From positions 124,001-188,000 of the forward strand of contig NZ_VYKL01000018.1 in the NCBI RefSeq assembly GCF_008710145.1: DNA of 64,000 nt, written 5' to 3'. A model generated the notes under the pieces. The model did not search any database. It worked only from the letters and a program-made list of their open reading frames with translations, and was not told the origin of the DNA. Positions 1-9,559 of the stretch are shown piece by piece (the stretch's first letter is position 1; each line of letters begins with the position of its first letter). The position numbers were made by a program, and so were the translations under genes. Origin of the DNA: Niallia endozanthoxylica. GTDB lineage: Bacteria; Bacillota; Bacilli; Bacillales; Cytobacillaceae.

Positions 1-90
1 ATAAATACTGTTTTCGAGTTCGCGTGCAACAAATGCAAGCTCCTTTGAAATCGGTTCTAGAAATTGATAGAAATAAGTTGATTTATTCAT
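1..90 (-). CDS. 5' end of an unidentified gene, cut by the left window edge
   Basis: An ATG at 88-90 (reverse strand) follows a good AGGAGG-type ribosome binding site (complement of 98-102). Thirty codons are open to the edge and begin MNKSTYFYQFLEPISKE. The gene lies downstream of zorD on the same strand, so it may be a further defence gene or an unrelated neighbour. The N-terminus loosely recalls the helical N-terminal domains of HsdR/DUF4145-type proteins, but 30 residues are too few to assign a family. Confidence 0.55.
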   Translation of the reverse strand, partial: MNKSTYFYQFLEPISKELAFVARELENSIY

Positions 91-169
91 TTATATTCCT
101 CCTTTTGAAGGATGCAATAGGTTGATGCTAGATGATTAGTTAGAAACTAAATGATTACGCACTATTTAA

Positions 170-193
170 AAAACGCATGAATCCATGCGTTTT
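170..193 (-). terminator. Rho-independent terminator after zorD
   Basis: A perfect 10-bp inverted repeat (170-179 and 184-193) with a 4-nt loop is followed on the minus strand by a T-rich run. It lies 31 bp beyond the zorD stop, so it probably ends the Zorya transcript and separates it from the gene at 1-90. Confidence 0.7.
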
Positions 194-223
194 CATTTGA
201 ATTTATAATAAGACAATCCTCAA

Positions 224-2854
224 TTATTGTTCCTTTGTCATCCCCATCTTTTCCATTACCATACTTTGAATCTCTGAAAAGTCAAAGGGAATGATGACGT
301 TTTCGGCTAGTTCCCGTTTACTTTCTAACAGCACATGCATGAGTTCTTCTACCGTTCCCTGTGGGAAGTTATGCTTGTCTCTAGTAATCAAATGGTAGAC
401 GGAAACATCTTTTGTTTGCCCAATGCGATACGCTCGGTCTGTTGCTTGATTTTCCACAGCAGGATTCCACCATCTTGTATAATGAATAACATGATTAGCG
501 CTGGTAATGGTCAACCCAACTCCCGCAGCTTTTGGAGATAATAACATGATTCCGAATCCAGGCTCACTATTAAATTGTTTAACAACCCATTGCCTATTCT
601 TTGTATTGCCGTCAATAACAGGTACGGATATTCCATACATGCTCATAAATAATCTTTTCAAGATGGAATGAAGACCTCGAAACTCGGTAAAGATTAACAC
701 TTTTTCATTTTTAGCTTTAATATCATTAACCAATTCAATTAAAGCCTGAACTTTAGGAATATCTTTATAGGAAAGATTTTCATAGTCTTTGATCAAAACT
801 CCAGGATGTCCGTATAATTGCCTTAACTTTGTCAACATATTTAAAATGGCTATTTGACCGGTTTCCTTCGTTTGCAACATCGTTTGAGAAATTTGTTTTT
901 GAACATCGGCAGCCTCTATATAAAACGGATCGTGAATGTATTTCTTTGGAAGCCTGTCATCTAGTACTTCCGCTTTGGTTCTTCTTAGATAATAGGGTTT
1001 AATCTTTTTCAATAAGCCTTCATAATCAACGGTTTCAATATAATTCCTTCTAAATTCTCGCAACGAACCTAAAGCGCCAGGTTGAACAAAGTCCATAATC
1101 GACCATAGTTCTTCTAAACTATTTTCAACTGGTGTTCCTGTCATAGCAAGACGAAATTCATATTTCATCGCTCTTAATGCTCGTGAACGTTGACTTGAAT
1201 GTGATTTCATATTTTGCGCTTCATCACAAATGATTGATTGAAAGTCAATCTTGCCTAGTATCAATTGATCGATTTTTAACGTATCGTAACTTGTTAAAAT
1301 AATCTCGTATTGGGCAATCTGTTCAGCCGCTTTATGTCTACTCGTGCCTTTATGAACATAGATGCTTTCCTTTAGCGCTGGTGCAAACTTCTGGATCTCA
1401 TCCAACCAATTTTCAATTAAGGCAATGGGAAGGACAATCAGGGTTGGTTTCAACCTGTTCTTTTCCTTTTCCCTAAGTAAAAACGCAATCACTTGAATCG
1501 TTTTTCCAAGACCCATGTCATCAGCAAGCAAGCCGCCTTTTCCCTGCTCCTTAAGATGACAAAGCCATTGATAGCCTTGAAATTGATGGTCAAATAACGT
1601 GGCATGCAGTCCATTGGGAACGGGAAATGGCTGGTATTCCTTACTGCCCTTTTCAGCTAATTGGTATTCTAGTTCATTTTCATTATCACGAATATCCAAA
1701 GTGAACGTTTTACTTAATCCTGCTTCCTCGTCTTCAGGGAGATCCAATAATGCTTTTCGCATAATCGGGTCTAAGTAAAACCATTCACCAGCATGGTAGA
1801 CATATTGCTCAGTTGGATGCTGCTCCATTAGGTCTTTTAAAAATTCGGGATTGTACGCTTTTGTCTCATCTGGCCCATTTTCATCGGATCCAAACCAGTT
1901 GATTTTTGATTCTTGATTATAAACCGGTCGAATATGTTGAATCGGAATAATGCCTGTTACCCGCTTTGAAAATAACTCCAAATCAATGTGATAATCATGC
2001 TCAGGCAAAACAGCAGATGGATTTTCAAAAAATAACGGAACCTCTTCCCCCGTGATATGGCGTTTTGCAGCCAGCTTTGTGATATCTTCACTTATATTCT
2101 CAGAACGAACAAAACGATTTCGTTTCATCCCATTTTTAAAACTTGTCACAGGCTGGCTAAGGTTATTAAGAGCATAGGTTTCTTCCTCACTCTCACCTGT
2201 TGGGATCACTTCAATATGATCTGGTGCATGGACCTTTATATCCAATTCATAGGATTCAATTACGTTATAGGTTTCATTCTCGAGAAAATTTTCTAACGCT
2301 ATGCCGGCATCAAGAGCGAGCTGCTGGCATATCCCTATTTTTTGATAGCCTATCAGTTCTTCACGATTGAGGGCTTTTTTTAACTCATACACCTTTGGAG
2401 GGAGAAGCAGCAGCTGGTCATCTATTCGATACATGGCACCAAATGCTGTACCCACTCTATCTAAATTACTGCCGTCTTTGGTCATTAATTTTAGTGTTAG
2501 TTCTGCTTGATCAGGAGTGGAAGCTAATCGTAATTCTCCTGTAACCTCTGTAGGTTCAACGGGAAGAAGAAGGGAATGTAAGGCAGCACGTCCTTCATCA
2601 TACTGAAGAAGACCATAATAAGAATCATAAGAAAGAATGCCATTTTCCATATATCCGGAATCCACTAATTCCTCCCAAGAAACATAGGCCATAAAGCCGG
2701 GTAATCGGTAAGATTGTTCAATTTGCTCTTTGGAAAGCGGCAAGGAAAGCGTGGTTTCCTTCCGACCATTCTTTTGAACAAATTCAACCTGAATTCCATC
2801 ATTCGTAGGCGTCGTAATAACCTTCATCTCGATCTGCTTCCTTTTGAAGAACAT
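224..2854 (-). CDS. zorD: Zorya ZorD, SNF2-family DEAD/DEAH helicase effector
   Basis: This is an 876-residue SNF2-type helicase, the presumed DNA-acting effector of a type I Zorya anti-phage system. The N-terminal ~400 residues are a family-specific region. The motor follows with Walker A (DDMGLGKT, about residue 440), a DEAQ box (about 544) and a C-terminal helicase lobe with the SNF2 motif VI region (DRAYRIGQT, about 790). It is the last gene of zorABCD and its start overlaps zorC by 56 nt. The chosen ATG at 2854 has a GGAGGT site eight nucleotides upstream; a second ATG at 2827 has a weaker site. Family and role rest on the motor motifs plus the intact zorABC context; the nuclease activity reported for the family was not traced to residues here. 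Confidence 0.9.
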   Translation of the reverse strand: MFFKRKQIEMKVITTPTNDGIQVEFVQKNGRKETTLSLPLSKEQIEQSYRLPGFMAYVSWEELVDSGYMENGILSYDSYYGLLQYDEGRAALHSLLLPVEPTEVTGELRLASTPDQAELTLKLMTKDGSNLDRVGTAFGAMYRIDDQLLLLPPKVYELKKALNREELIGYQKIGICQQLALDAGIALENFLENETYNVIESYELDIKVHAPDHIEVIPTGESEEETYALNNLSQPVTSFKNGMKRNRFVRSENISEDITKLAAKRHITGEEVPLFFENPSAVLPEHDYHIDLELFSKRVTGIIPIQHIRPVYNQESKINWFGSDENGPDETKAYNPEFLKDLMEQHPTEQYVYHAGEWFYLDPIMRKALLDLPEDEEAGLSKTFTLDIRDNENELEYQLAEKGSKEYQPFPVPNGLHATLFDHQFQGYQWLCHLKEQGKGGLLADDMGLGKTIQVIAFLLREKEKNRLKPTLIVLPIALIENWLDEIQKFAPALKESIYVHKGTSRHKAAEQIAQYEIILTSYDTLKIDQLILGKIDFQSIICDEAQNMKSHSSQRSRALRAMKYEFRLAMTGTPVENSLEELWSIMDFVQPGALGSLREFRRNYIETVDYEGLLKKIKPYYLRRTKAEVLDDRLPKKYIHDPFYIEAADVQKQISQTMLQTKETGQIAILNMLTKLRQLYGHPGVLIKDYENLSYKDIPKVQALIELVNDIKAKNEKVLIFTEFRGLHSILKRLFMSMYGISVPVIDGNTKNRQWVVKQFNSEPGFGIMLLSPKAAGVGLTITSANHVIHYTRWWNPAVENQATDRAYRIGQTKDVSVYHLITRDKHNFPQGTVEELMHVLLESKRELAENVIIPFDFSEIQSMVMEKMGMTKEQ

Positions 2855-4067
2855 CTGTTTTTACCTCCCATCCTAAGTGACTTTTCAACCAATGGTCAAA
2901 ATCAAATTGCCAGCCGCCTCGGTGCGTCAAACGGCCATTTTTATAAACCAAAGCTTGATTCCTAACATCTTCCCTGCTTAAATCCGGTTCTTTTGCCAAA
3001 GCTGCTCTTGGTTTCTCTCGATCAGCTAACAGCTTATCCACCTTAGGCTGGAAGTAATGATTAAAGACACTCGTTTCGTACACATATACCGCTCCAGTCG
3101 CGAGTACTTCCATAATCACGACATCTTCAAAATAAAGAATCAAGGTCTTCTTTTTATCAATGACTACCGCATCTTCTAATTTCACAATGAATTTTTTCCA
3201 ATACTGGAAGCGTTCGTGATTTTTGTTGACTTGGTTAAAGAATTCCTTAATCTCTAACGTAAGGGCCCACTTAGCAAAACGTTTCTTTTCTTCCTCCCCC
3301 ACATGTTTCCAGAGCATTGGTTTTCGTCGATAGATTTTTAATTTTTCATATACCAATAAACCCAGTGGCTTAACGTGATTTAGTTTGCATCTTTGGATAA
3401 GGGCTTCAGCCATTTGTTGTTGCTCTGTGGCCGACGAGCTAGCGAAGAACCTTTTAAACAACGCTTTTTCTCGAATATAGAAAGCCTCATCTGCCCTTTT
3501 TAATCCTTCCAAGAATACAGCTTTATATGATGGTAGATTTTCCGTTAAAAAAAATGTCTTCAATTCTTCGATAAAGCCTAATTCACTATTCGCGGCTTCC
3601 TTTGCAAGAAAAAGAATGGGATCCTCTTCACGAGTGAAAGCTTGCCACTTTTCTGCTTGCTCTTCTTCCATCCTACGGCTAACCTGAACCTCATTAAAGT
3701 GGTAGGCCTTCTTCACTAAAGGCCATAAATGGTCATGATCTAAGGTTTGATAAAGTACATCTACCACTACACGAAAATACCGATGATCGTTTTGAACCTG
3801 ATGATGAATAAAATGAAGCAGCTTTGCTTTTTGCTGTTCATCTAGATCATTCTTATATAAATAGGGAATGTATCTTTTTAATTTTCTCGTTTTTGATTCA
3901 ACCCATTGGTCGAATTCTTCCATAGGTAATTGAGTAAATTCATTTTCAAGCTGTTCAAGCTTTCCTACATAGTCTGTCGTTACATGAGTGTCTTTGAAGG
4001 TGAGTTTTTGCTGCTTATTCTCTTTTAACCAGGATTCTAAGCTAAACATATGAAACTCATATTTCAT
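2799..4067 (-). CDS. zorC: Zorya ZorC, EH-signature-domain protein
   Basis: The 422-residue protein sits between zorB and zorD, exactly where type I Zorya systems encode ZorC. It is largely helical, rich in Lys, Glu and Trp, with no transmembrane segment or signal peptide, so it should be cytoplasmic. The C-terminal third (about 300-400), including the NGRLTHRGGWQFDFDHW stretch, matches what I know of the EH_Signature region of this family. In Zorya, ZorC is thought to cooperate with ZorD on phage DNA after the ZorAB motor senses infection. Its start overlaps the zorB stop by 4 nt, which suggests coupled translation. The call leans on gene order as much as on sequence. Confidence 0.85.
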   Translation of the reverse strand: MKYEFHMFSLESWLKENKQQKLTFKDTHVTTDYVGKLEQLENEFTQLPMEEFDQWVESKTRKLKRYIPYLYKNDLDEQQKAKLLHFIHHQVQNDHRYFRVVVDVLYQTLDHDHLWPLVKKAYHFNEVQVSRRMEEEQAEKWQAFTREEDPILFLAKEAANSELGFIEELKTFFLTENLPSYKAVFLEGLKRADEAFYIREKALFKRFFASSSATEQQQMAEALIQRCKLNHVKPLGLLVYEKLKIYRRKPMLWKHVGEEEKKRFAKWALTLEIKEFFNQVNKNHERFQYWKKFIVKLEDAVVIDKKKTLILYFEDVVIMEVLATGAVYVYETSVFNHYFQPKVDKLLADREKPRAALAKEPDLSREDVRNQALVYKNGRLTHRGGWQFDFDHWLKSHLGWEVKTDVLQKEADRDEGYYDAYE

Positions 4068-4735
4068 TGATTCACCAACTTATCAATGGCTTGAATCGCT
4101 TCATCATCTTTTAAACGAAACAGAAATTCGACTCTTCTTGATAATTCAGGACTGTAGTGTCCATCCTTATCCTCTAAAGGACTGGTAGGCCCTCGACCAT
4201 TCGCAGTGACATATTCCTTTGAAAGCTCACGAACGTGAAAATTCGGCATTTCCTGATTATAGATATAGTCAAGTACAGAGTAAGCCCTCTCCTGTGATAG
4301 CTTCATATTATACAAGTACGTCCCACTATTATCGGTATGACCTTCAATAATAATCGAAGAGATTTCATCTTTAAAGCGATCCTGCAGGAGGATATCTAGA
4401 TATTGTGGAACAAATTGTTTTAAGAAATCCTTCCCCACCGGAGATAAGGCGGTGGAATCATATTCGTACAGGACACTTCCAGGAAAACGGATGGCACCTG
4501 TTTGCTGGTCAATGTCGATAGAAACATCAGACTCGGAAAAAGCTTCGGTTAGCGCCTTAATGATTTCACTCTTCACACTGACGACTTCCTCAATTTTCTC
4601 TTCTTGCTGCTCTTGTAATTCGCGAATATCCAAGATGACCAATGTTAAAAGAAGAGCAAACACCATTAACATGGCACTCATTAAATCTGCATAGGACTGC
4701 CAGTAATTGACTTCCGTTTTGTTACGACGTTTCAT
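4064..4735 (-). CDS. zorB: Zorya ZorB, MotB/OmpA-like peptidoglycan-anchoring stator protein
   Basis: The 223-residue protein has one N-terminal membrane helix (about 14-36) preceded by the SYADLM motif. Asp17 is at the place of the proton-carrying aspartate of MotB. An OmpA-like peptidoglycan-binding domain follows (about 90-210), with the GHTDNSGT signature and the following RA helix. With ZorA it should form a proton-driven motor in the membrane, anchored to the cell wall. The start overlaps the zorA stop and the stop overlaps zorC, each by 4 nt (ATGA type), as in a tightly coupled operon. Length and layout are typical for ZorB. Confidence 0.93.
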   Translation of the reverse strand: MKRRNKTEVNYWQSYADLMSAMLMVFALLLTLVILDIRELQEQQEEKIEEVVSVKSEIIKALTEAFSESDVSIDIDQQTGAIRFPGSVLYEYDSTALSPVGKDFLKQFVPQYLDILLQDRFKDEISSIIIEGHTDNSGTYLYNMKLSQERAYSVLDYIYNQEMPNFHVRELSKEYVTANGRGPTSPLEDKDGHYSPELSRRVEFLFRLKDDEAIQAIDKLVNQ

Positions 4736-7029
4736 CCGGATACCACTTCTTTTGGTCTAGTTTTGACAATCACGTCACTTAGTTCTTCCAAGCCATCAAG
4801 TAAATCACCTTGTACATCGCTAAATTGATTCACGAGATTGCTAACTTCTGAGACAGCTTTCGTAAGAGTCCGATCCACATGTTCAAAGGTTTTGCTTAAG
4901 CCATGATCAATATTTTCACCAAAGTCCTTAACGGAAGAATCCAACGTTTCTCTCGTGGCAACGAAATGATCCTTTGTTGTATTCCAATGAGATTGCAGCG
5001 CTTGAATCTGGTTTGTTATTTCATTTACAAATCCCCCAGTTGAAACAATGGCCTCCTGAATGACTGTATTTGTATCTTTCCTCATATGGACTAATTCTGG
5101 CAATAAGTCTGCTTGCATTTGTTGTGCATTTTCTAATTGTGTTCTTAACACATCAATATGGCCAACGACTTCTCTTAGCTCAGGTGCCACTGGGACTAAA
5201 TTCGAAACAGCCTCTTTCACGCTTTGAAGGAGGTTATCTGATTCATGTAATGAATGTTCTTGTGTCGCTAAGGCTTGTTTAAAGCTATCTGTCATGTCTT
5301 TATACGTTTCAGTCATCGTTTTGGATACAGTTGTTACTTGATCAATTAACTCTACATGCTTTCTTTCAATTTTTTCATTAAACTCTTTAAAACCGTTGGT
5401 CAGATTATCGTATTTATGGGCTAATTGATTGCTGCTTTTTGCTATATCATGTTGCACTGGAAGCAGCTGATTTTGAATATTTTGGGCTTCGTTTAATTTA
5501 TCTGAAAGTGTATCGATGTGATTAATAATATTGCTTAGCTGCGGTGTTACGGTCACAATCGAATCGACTATGGTTTGAGCATTTGTTAATAATTGATTCG
5601 AATCAACCAATGCTTGTTTTTGAACCTCTAATGAATCCTTAAATCCAGAAGAAATTCCTTGATAATTCGTCGACATTTCGGTTGAGATGGTGATTAGTTT
5701 TGTAAGCAGCTCTTCGTGCTTCGATTCCGCTTTATCGTTAAACTCGCTAAACCCTTGCGTTACTTTTTCATATTTCTCAGCAAGCAGCTGATTGCTTTTC
5801 AACACATCCTGCTGTACTGGCAACTGTTCACGTGTTAAGTTTTGAACTGCTTGAATTTGTTCACTTAAGTTCGTCATATATGAAGAGGCCTGTTGATAGC
5901 TTCCGCCCATCATTTCTAACTCTTGTGAGAGCTTATCAAAACGTGAGAACATTCTTTCTGTTTTTTCACTTGTCTCATTTTGCTGTTGATGCATGATGGA
6001 GAAACTGTCTACCACTTGATTAATGGTTCCCATCATATTTTGCTGCATCGTCTGTGTATCATTGATTAATTGACTAAATTGGGTAATCGATGCTTCTGTA
6101 CCGCCTGTAATTTGGTCTACGAGACGATCCGTCATATCGACACTATTTTTTTGTGTCAATTCAATTTGCGATTCCAATAATCTCGATTGTGATTCCATCC
6201 CATGATTTAAATTCTCAAATTGATGGCTCAATTGCTGGAACGCACCTTGAACCTGTGTTTGCGATTGTTGAATTTGCGCGACCATCGGCTGCATCGCTTT
6301 TTCCATCGCATCGGTTAATAATGTTTTTAAATGGTCTGCTTGATTTCTAGAGATTTTCTCCAGGCGGTTCAAAAAGAGTTCCTCATCTTCTGTACTTAAT
6401 AGATAATCCAATTTTTCCGCATGCCAATCAATTTGACTCTCAAGCTGATGACCGAGGTATCGATCGAAAAATGTCCATACTAAAGAAAGAAAGACACCAA
6501 ATACAGAAGTGTAAAAGGCTACTTTCATTCCATCTAAAAGAGACCCAATCCCTGTGCGTAATGATTCCGTATCTCCTACGTTCAAATTAGATAGACCTGC
6601 TGAAAGTCCAATAAAGGTTCCAAGAACACCAATACTAACAAATAAACCGGCTCCCATATCCATCCACGGACGAAAGCCCATTTGGTGGAATAGAACATCC
6701 TCGCTAAAAAATGAATCAATGTTGATCTTTTCCTCTTCGTCTTTCGTCTTGACCCGATTATAGTAACGCTCCCATAGCTTTTTATATCTTGACCCTTTAA
6801 TATCCTTAAAAATGGTATTTATTTGTTTGTCGACCCCATCGCTGCCTGTTAAAGAATCAATGGCAGTCTTCACTTTATTCATTGTCCGAATTTCCCTCGA
6901 AATAAAGAGAGAGAAAACAACAGCCAACCCTAAAAACACGGCAAACTGAATTAAAAGATAAATATTTGTAAAACGATTTGTCCCCATGTCTTGAATCGTT
7001 GTAAAAATACTTTCAAATAAAGGATACAA
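4732..7029 (-). CDS. zorA: Zorya ZorA, MotA/ExbB-like motor protein with long coiled-coil tail
   Basis: This 765-residue protein is the motor half of the Zorya sensor. Membrane helices lie at about 23-45, 123-148 and 165-190; the central one has the glycine-rich MGAGLFVSIGVLGTFIGL pattern of MotA/ExbB/TolQ proteins. Residues ~220-765 form a cytoplasmic coiled-coil tail, thought in this family to signal to the effectors. The tail contains a tandem 120-residue repeat (see findings). The start is a TTG at 7027-7029 behind an AAAGGGTGG site; no better start lies inside. It is the first gene of zorABCD. A TATAAT-like box (complement of 7061-7066) lies about 30 bp upstream, but no convincing -35 was seen. 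Confidence 0.93.
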   Translation of the reverse strand: MYPLFESIFTTIQDMGTNRFTNIYLLIQFAVFLGLAVVFSLFISREIRTMNKVKTAIDSLTGSDGVDKQINTIFKDIKGSRYKKLWERYYNRVKTKDEEEKINIDSFFSEDVLFHQMGFRPWMDMGAGLFVSIGVLGTFIGLSAGLSNLNVGDTESLRTGIGSLLDGMKVAFYTSVFGVFLSLVWTFFDRYLGHQLESQIDWHAEKLDYLLSTEDEELFLNRLEKISRNQADHLKTLLTDAMEKAMQPMVAQIQQSQTQVQGAFQQLSHQFENLNHGMESQSRLLESQIELTQKNSVDMTDRLVDQITGGTEASITQFSQLINDTQTMQQNMMGTINQVVDSFSIMHQQQNETSEKTERMFSRFDKLSQELEMMGGSYQQASSYMTNLSEQIQAVQNLTREQLPVQQDVLKSNQLLAEKYEKVTQGFSEFNDKAESKHEELLTKLITISTEMSTNYQGISSGFKDSLEVQKQALVDSNQLLTNAQTIVDSIVTVTPQLSNIINHIDTLSDKLNEAQNIQNQLLPVQHDIAKSSNQLAHKYDNLTNGFKEFNEKIERKHVELIDQVTTVSKTMTETYKDMTDSFKQALATQEHSLHESDNLLQSVKEAVSNLVPVAPELREVVGHIDVLRTQLENAQQMQADLLPELVHMRKDTNTVIQEAIVSTGGFVNEITNQIQALQSHWNTTKDHFVATRETLDSSVKDFGENIDHGLSKTFEHVDRTLTKAVSEVSNLVNQFSDVQGDLLDGLEELSDVIVKTRPKEVVSG

Positions 7030-7237
7030 TCTAGAACCACCCTTTTAATTTATGTCATTTATTATATGTCCGTTATATTTTATAGTTAAAAAGAACTGGT
7101 TCTATGGTAACACAAATGAAATATCTAACATATATATCGTGATGGATTTTTATTTCCAGTTGTGGAAAAACTAGGACGGTTCATTTTCTAGCACCAATCC
7201 CTCTTTCATGCATAGGTTGGTAAAGGTGATCTATAAA

Positions 7238-8071
7238 ATGAAGATTATGAAGACATTGTATCATTTCAGAAAAATTATCTCTTATTGTAGGACTAGTATG
7301 GAGAAGCATTATTTTCATCGTACGTTAGGAAAAAAATTTAAGAGACATAGCCCTAAGCTAAAAGAGACAAAGACAGTATATTCATTTGCAGGCAATAAAT
7401 ATAGCAAAAAGCGACATGCCATGCATATAAACATTGTCAATGAGTTCATGAAGCAAGCTTCTTCACCTAAAAATGGTGAAAAACCAATCGTCGTTCTAAT
7501 TGGTGGTGGAACAGCTTCAGGGAAGACGACAATAAGGCAAACCGTTATCAAGAAAAAGCTGATTGAAAGAAGCATATGCACCGTAACCGTGGATCCTGAT
7601 GAAATAAAAGATTATATTCCTGAATATGAATTATTGAAAAAGAAACATCCGAATGATGCTGCTCGTCTTGTCCATAAAGAATCTCTTGATATTAGCGAGT
7701 TGTTAGTGAAGAGGCTCATTCGTCATCGAAAACACTTCATGCATGAAGGAACGATGGCAAGAACACAAAAATACAAAAAACTCATTAAAAAATTTAAAAA
7801 GGCCGGGTATGAAATTCATGCCTACATAGTGGATATTCCGCTTGAATTAGCCAAACAACGGGTGGCTGAAAGGGCCAAAATTTCCGGGAGAGAGATACCG
7901 CCACACATTATCGAAAACACTCATAAGCTAGTGCCTCATACTGTTGAAGTCATTAAAAATCGGGTCGATAGATATTATGTGTATGATAATCGAAATGGAT
8001 TGGTACTGATTGCTTCTAACGATTACATCGAACCCGGGTTATATGATGAATTTTTAAAAAAAGGGGAATGA
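7238..8071 (+). CDS. Zeta-toxin-family P-loop kinase
   Basis: The 277-residue protein has a Walker A motif GGGTASGKTT about 90 residues in, followed by the VDPDEIKDYIPEY and HEGTMA segments typical of zeta toxins and related UDP-N-acetylglucosamine or small-molecule kinases. The first ~75 residues are strongly basic and not part of the kinase fold. The start at 7238 is preferred over an ATG at 7208 because it has an AAAGGTGAT site seven bases upstream. No epsilon-type antitoxin gene adjoins it. It runs divergently from zorA, so it may belong to the same island, perhaps as a standalone toxin or as a house-keeping kinase of this fold. Confidence 0.8.
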   Translation: MKIMKTLYHFRKIISYCRTSMEKHYFHRTLGKKFKRHSPKLKETKTVYSFAGNKYSKKRHAMHINIVNEFMKQASSPKNGEKPIVVLIGGGTASGKTTIRQTVIKKKLIERSICTVTVDPDEIKDYIPEYELLKKKHPNDAARLVHKESLDISELLVKRLIRHRKHFMHEGTMARTQKYKKLIKKFKKAGYEIHAYIVDIPLELAKQRVAERAKISGREIPPHIIENTHKLVPHTVEVIKNRVDRYYVYDNRNGLVLIASNDYIEPGLYDEFLKKGE

Positions 8072-8125
8072 AGGTAAGAAAAACCTCAAATAAATTCACA
8101 TTATAGCAGTTACACTTATATACAA

Positions 8126-8983
8126 TCACCTCCCCTTCCCCGTTATATACCTTTCATATTCCTTGTGCCACAACTTATGGGTTCCATATAAAATAGAAAA
8201 GGCCCAATAAGCCGGTGGCTCATGCATGAGGGTCGAATCGAATTGCAAGGCTACCGAAGAGGATTGAAGGATTTTTCCTGCTTGTTGGTAGGTTAAGTTC
8301 CCAATTTTCATTAATTCATCACGTATTTCTAGCAAAAATAGGTTCTCGTTATTACGTGCATTTTTCAAGCTTCTTACATGGTTATACAGTTGCTTAATCT
8401 TAGATTTTTTAGAGGTCTCTTCTTCAGATTTGAGGACAACTACCTGTAATTTTAATAAGCATCTTGTGGCCTTTGGAGTGTTTAAAGATAGTTGGTCTTT
8501 TGTATCGGAAGCCTTCACTTCATTAGGGTTGGTTAAATGCCCTCCCCCGACCGGTCCATACACATATTCATAATGATGCTGTTTTCCTTTACGGCAATCT
8601 TGAACAAAGCTCTTCCACGATTGTTGATAATCTGGCCAATCCGTTTCATGTGGTAAAGGAAATGCTTTCCCCTTTAATTGGCGTAACTGCTTTAAATTAA
8701 GGGCATATGCTATATAAGCAGGAACCTTTGTGTCTGGATGATTAAAATACTGGACTTTACTGATGCCCAATTGGTTCAATATTTCAGGAGATATCTGTGG
8801 ATATGCAGCTCTAATTCGTGCCCATTTTTTTGCTTGAACAAGATTAAACGTAACGTAAAAACCTTTTCCGAAATCGGTAAGCTGCCTTTGTACATCCAAC
8901 CTTATCCCCTTATATTGGATGATATTTGCATGAAATAAATTAGTTGCATGATAAACCATGCATGTATCTTTATCAGGAATCAT
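8126..8983 (-). CDS. DUF3990-like protein, possible ADP-ribosyltransferase-type toxin
   Basis: The 285-residue protein opens with MVYHATNLFHANII, then has LTDFGKGFYVTFNLVQAKKWA (two adjoining parts) and later YVYGPVGGG. These three landmarks fit my knowledge of DUF3990 proteins, whose His-Thr / Phe-Gly-Lys-Gly-Phe-Tyr pattern resembles NAD-binding ADP-ribosyltransferases. The C-terminal ~110 residues are helical and not assigned; a membrane segment is absent. It is convergent with the zeta-like gene (54 bp apart) and preceded by an AGAGGAA site. Enzyme activity is inference from the motif pattern only. No adjoining immunity or antitoxin gene is evident. Confidence 0.6.
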   Translation of the reverse strand: MIPDKDTCMVYHATNLFHANIIQYKGIRLDVQRQLTDFGKGFYVTFNLVQAKKWARIRAAYPQISPEILNQLGISKVQYFNHPDTKVPAYIAYALNLKQLRQLKGKAFPLPHETDWPDYQQSWKSFVQDCRKGKQHHYEYVYGPVGGGHLTNPNEVKASDTKDQLSLNTPKATRCLLKLQVVVLKSEEETSKKSKIKQLYNHVRSLKNARNNENLFLLEIRDELMKIGNLTYQQAGKILQSSSVALQFDSTLMHEPPAYWAFSILYGTHKLWHKEYERYITGKGR

Positions 8984-9127
8984 AAAAACGGTTCCTCTCT
9001 TAATTAGAATGATAAATTAGAATCACTCTATATTTATGAGAGAAAGCACACTCGTATGTTTTATTAAAAACAGGCAAGCATGTCGGGTCTTCACTGTGAC
9101 AAGTTGTTATCAAAATTTAAATATAAA

Positions 9128-9167
9128 AAGCCTCATTTCTTGATATTGTAATTGAGAAATGAGGCTT
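9128..9167. terminator. Bidirectional terminator hairpin
   Basis: A perfect 13-bp inverted repeat (9128-9140 and 9155-9167) is flanked by an A-run on the left and a T-rich stretch on the right. It lies just downstream of the decayed minus-strand gene at 9171-9557 and can work in both directions. Confidence 0.7.
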
Positions 9168-9170
9168 ATT

Positions 9171-9557
9171 TTAAAAATTATTAAAATAAAGAGTTGAAAG
9201 AGTTAAAAATGCATGGCCTAAACTACTGTCCGGAAACATTTTATAATTTTCAACTAGTTCATCTTTCGTATGAAAAATATCAAATTCCTCATAGTAATCC
9301 AAGAATTTTTCTTCAAACTTTTCTTTGCCTTTCTTCCACCAACAAGGTAATCCACTTCTTTTATCAAACTCCATCATACTTTCTGCATGCATATTAAAAT
9401 CTCCAAAGTAAATATCATTTGGAGCTGGACTATTTATAAATTCCTCAGTTGGATCCCCTTTATTATTAACAACTGGCAGTAAATAAGATAGGTCTTTTTC
9501 TTCTTCATAATATTGTGCAAAATGATATACCTTTAATATTAAGTCTAAAACGCAAGG
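9171..9557 (-). pseudogene. 5'-truncated remnant of an unrecognised acidic gene
   Basis: A minus-strand frame is open from 9557 to the stop at 9171 (about 128 codons), but no start with a ribosome binding site opens it. The first ATG (9392) is internal and would give only 73 residues. The translation reads as real protein (for example EEFINSPAPNDIYFGDF and GLPCWWKKGKEKFEEKF) and ends at a terminator hairpin. I do not recognise the family; small acidic immunity-type proteins have this composition. A second scrap, about 31 codons on the minus strand near 9660-9740 (TTKGFAWIENIILKNKTFG), suggests the decayed locus was larger. Confidence 0.45.
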
Positions 9558-9559
9558 TC

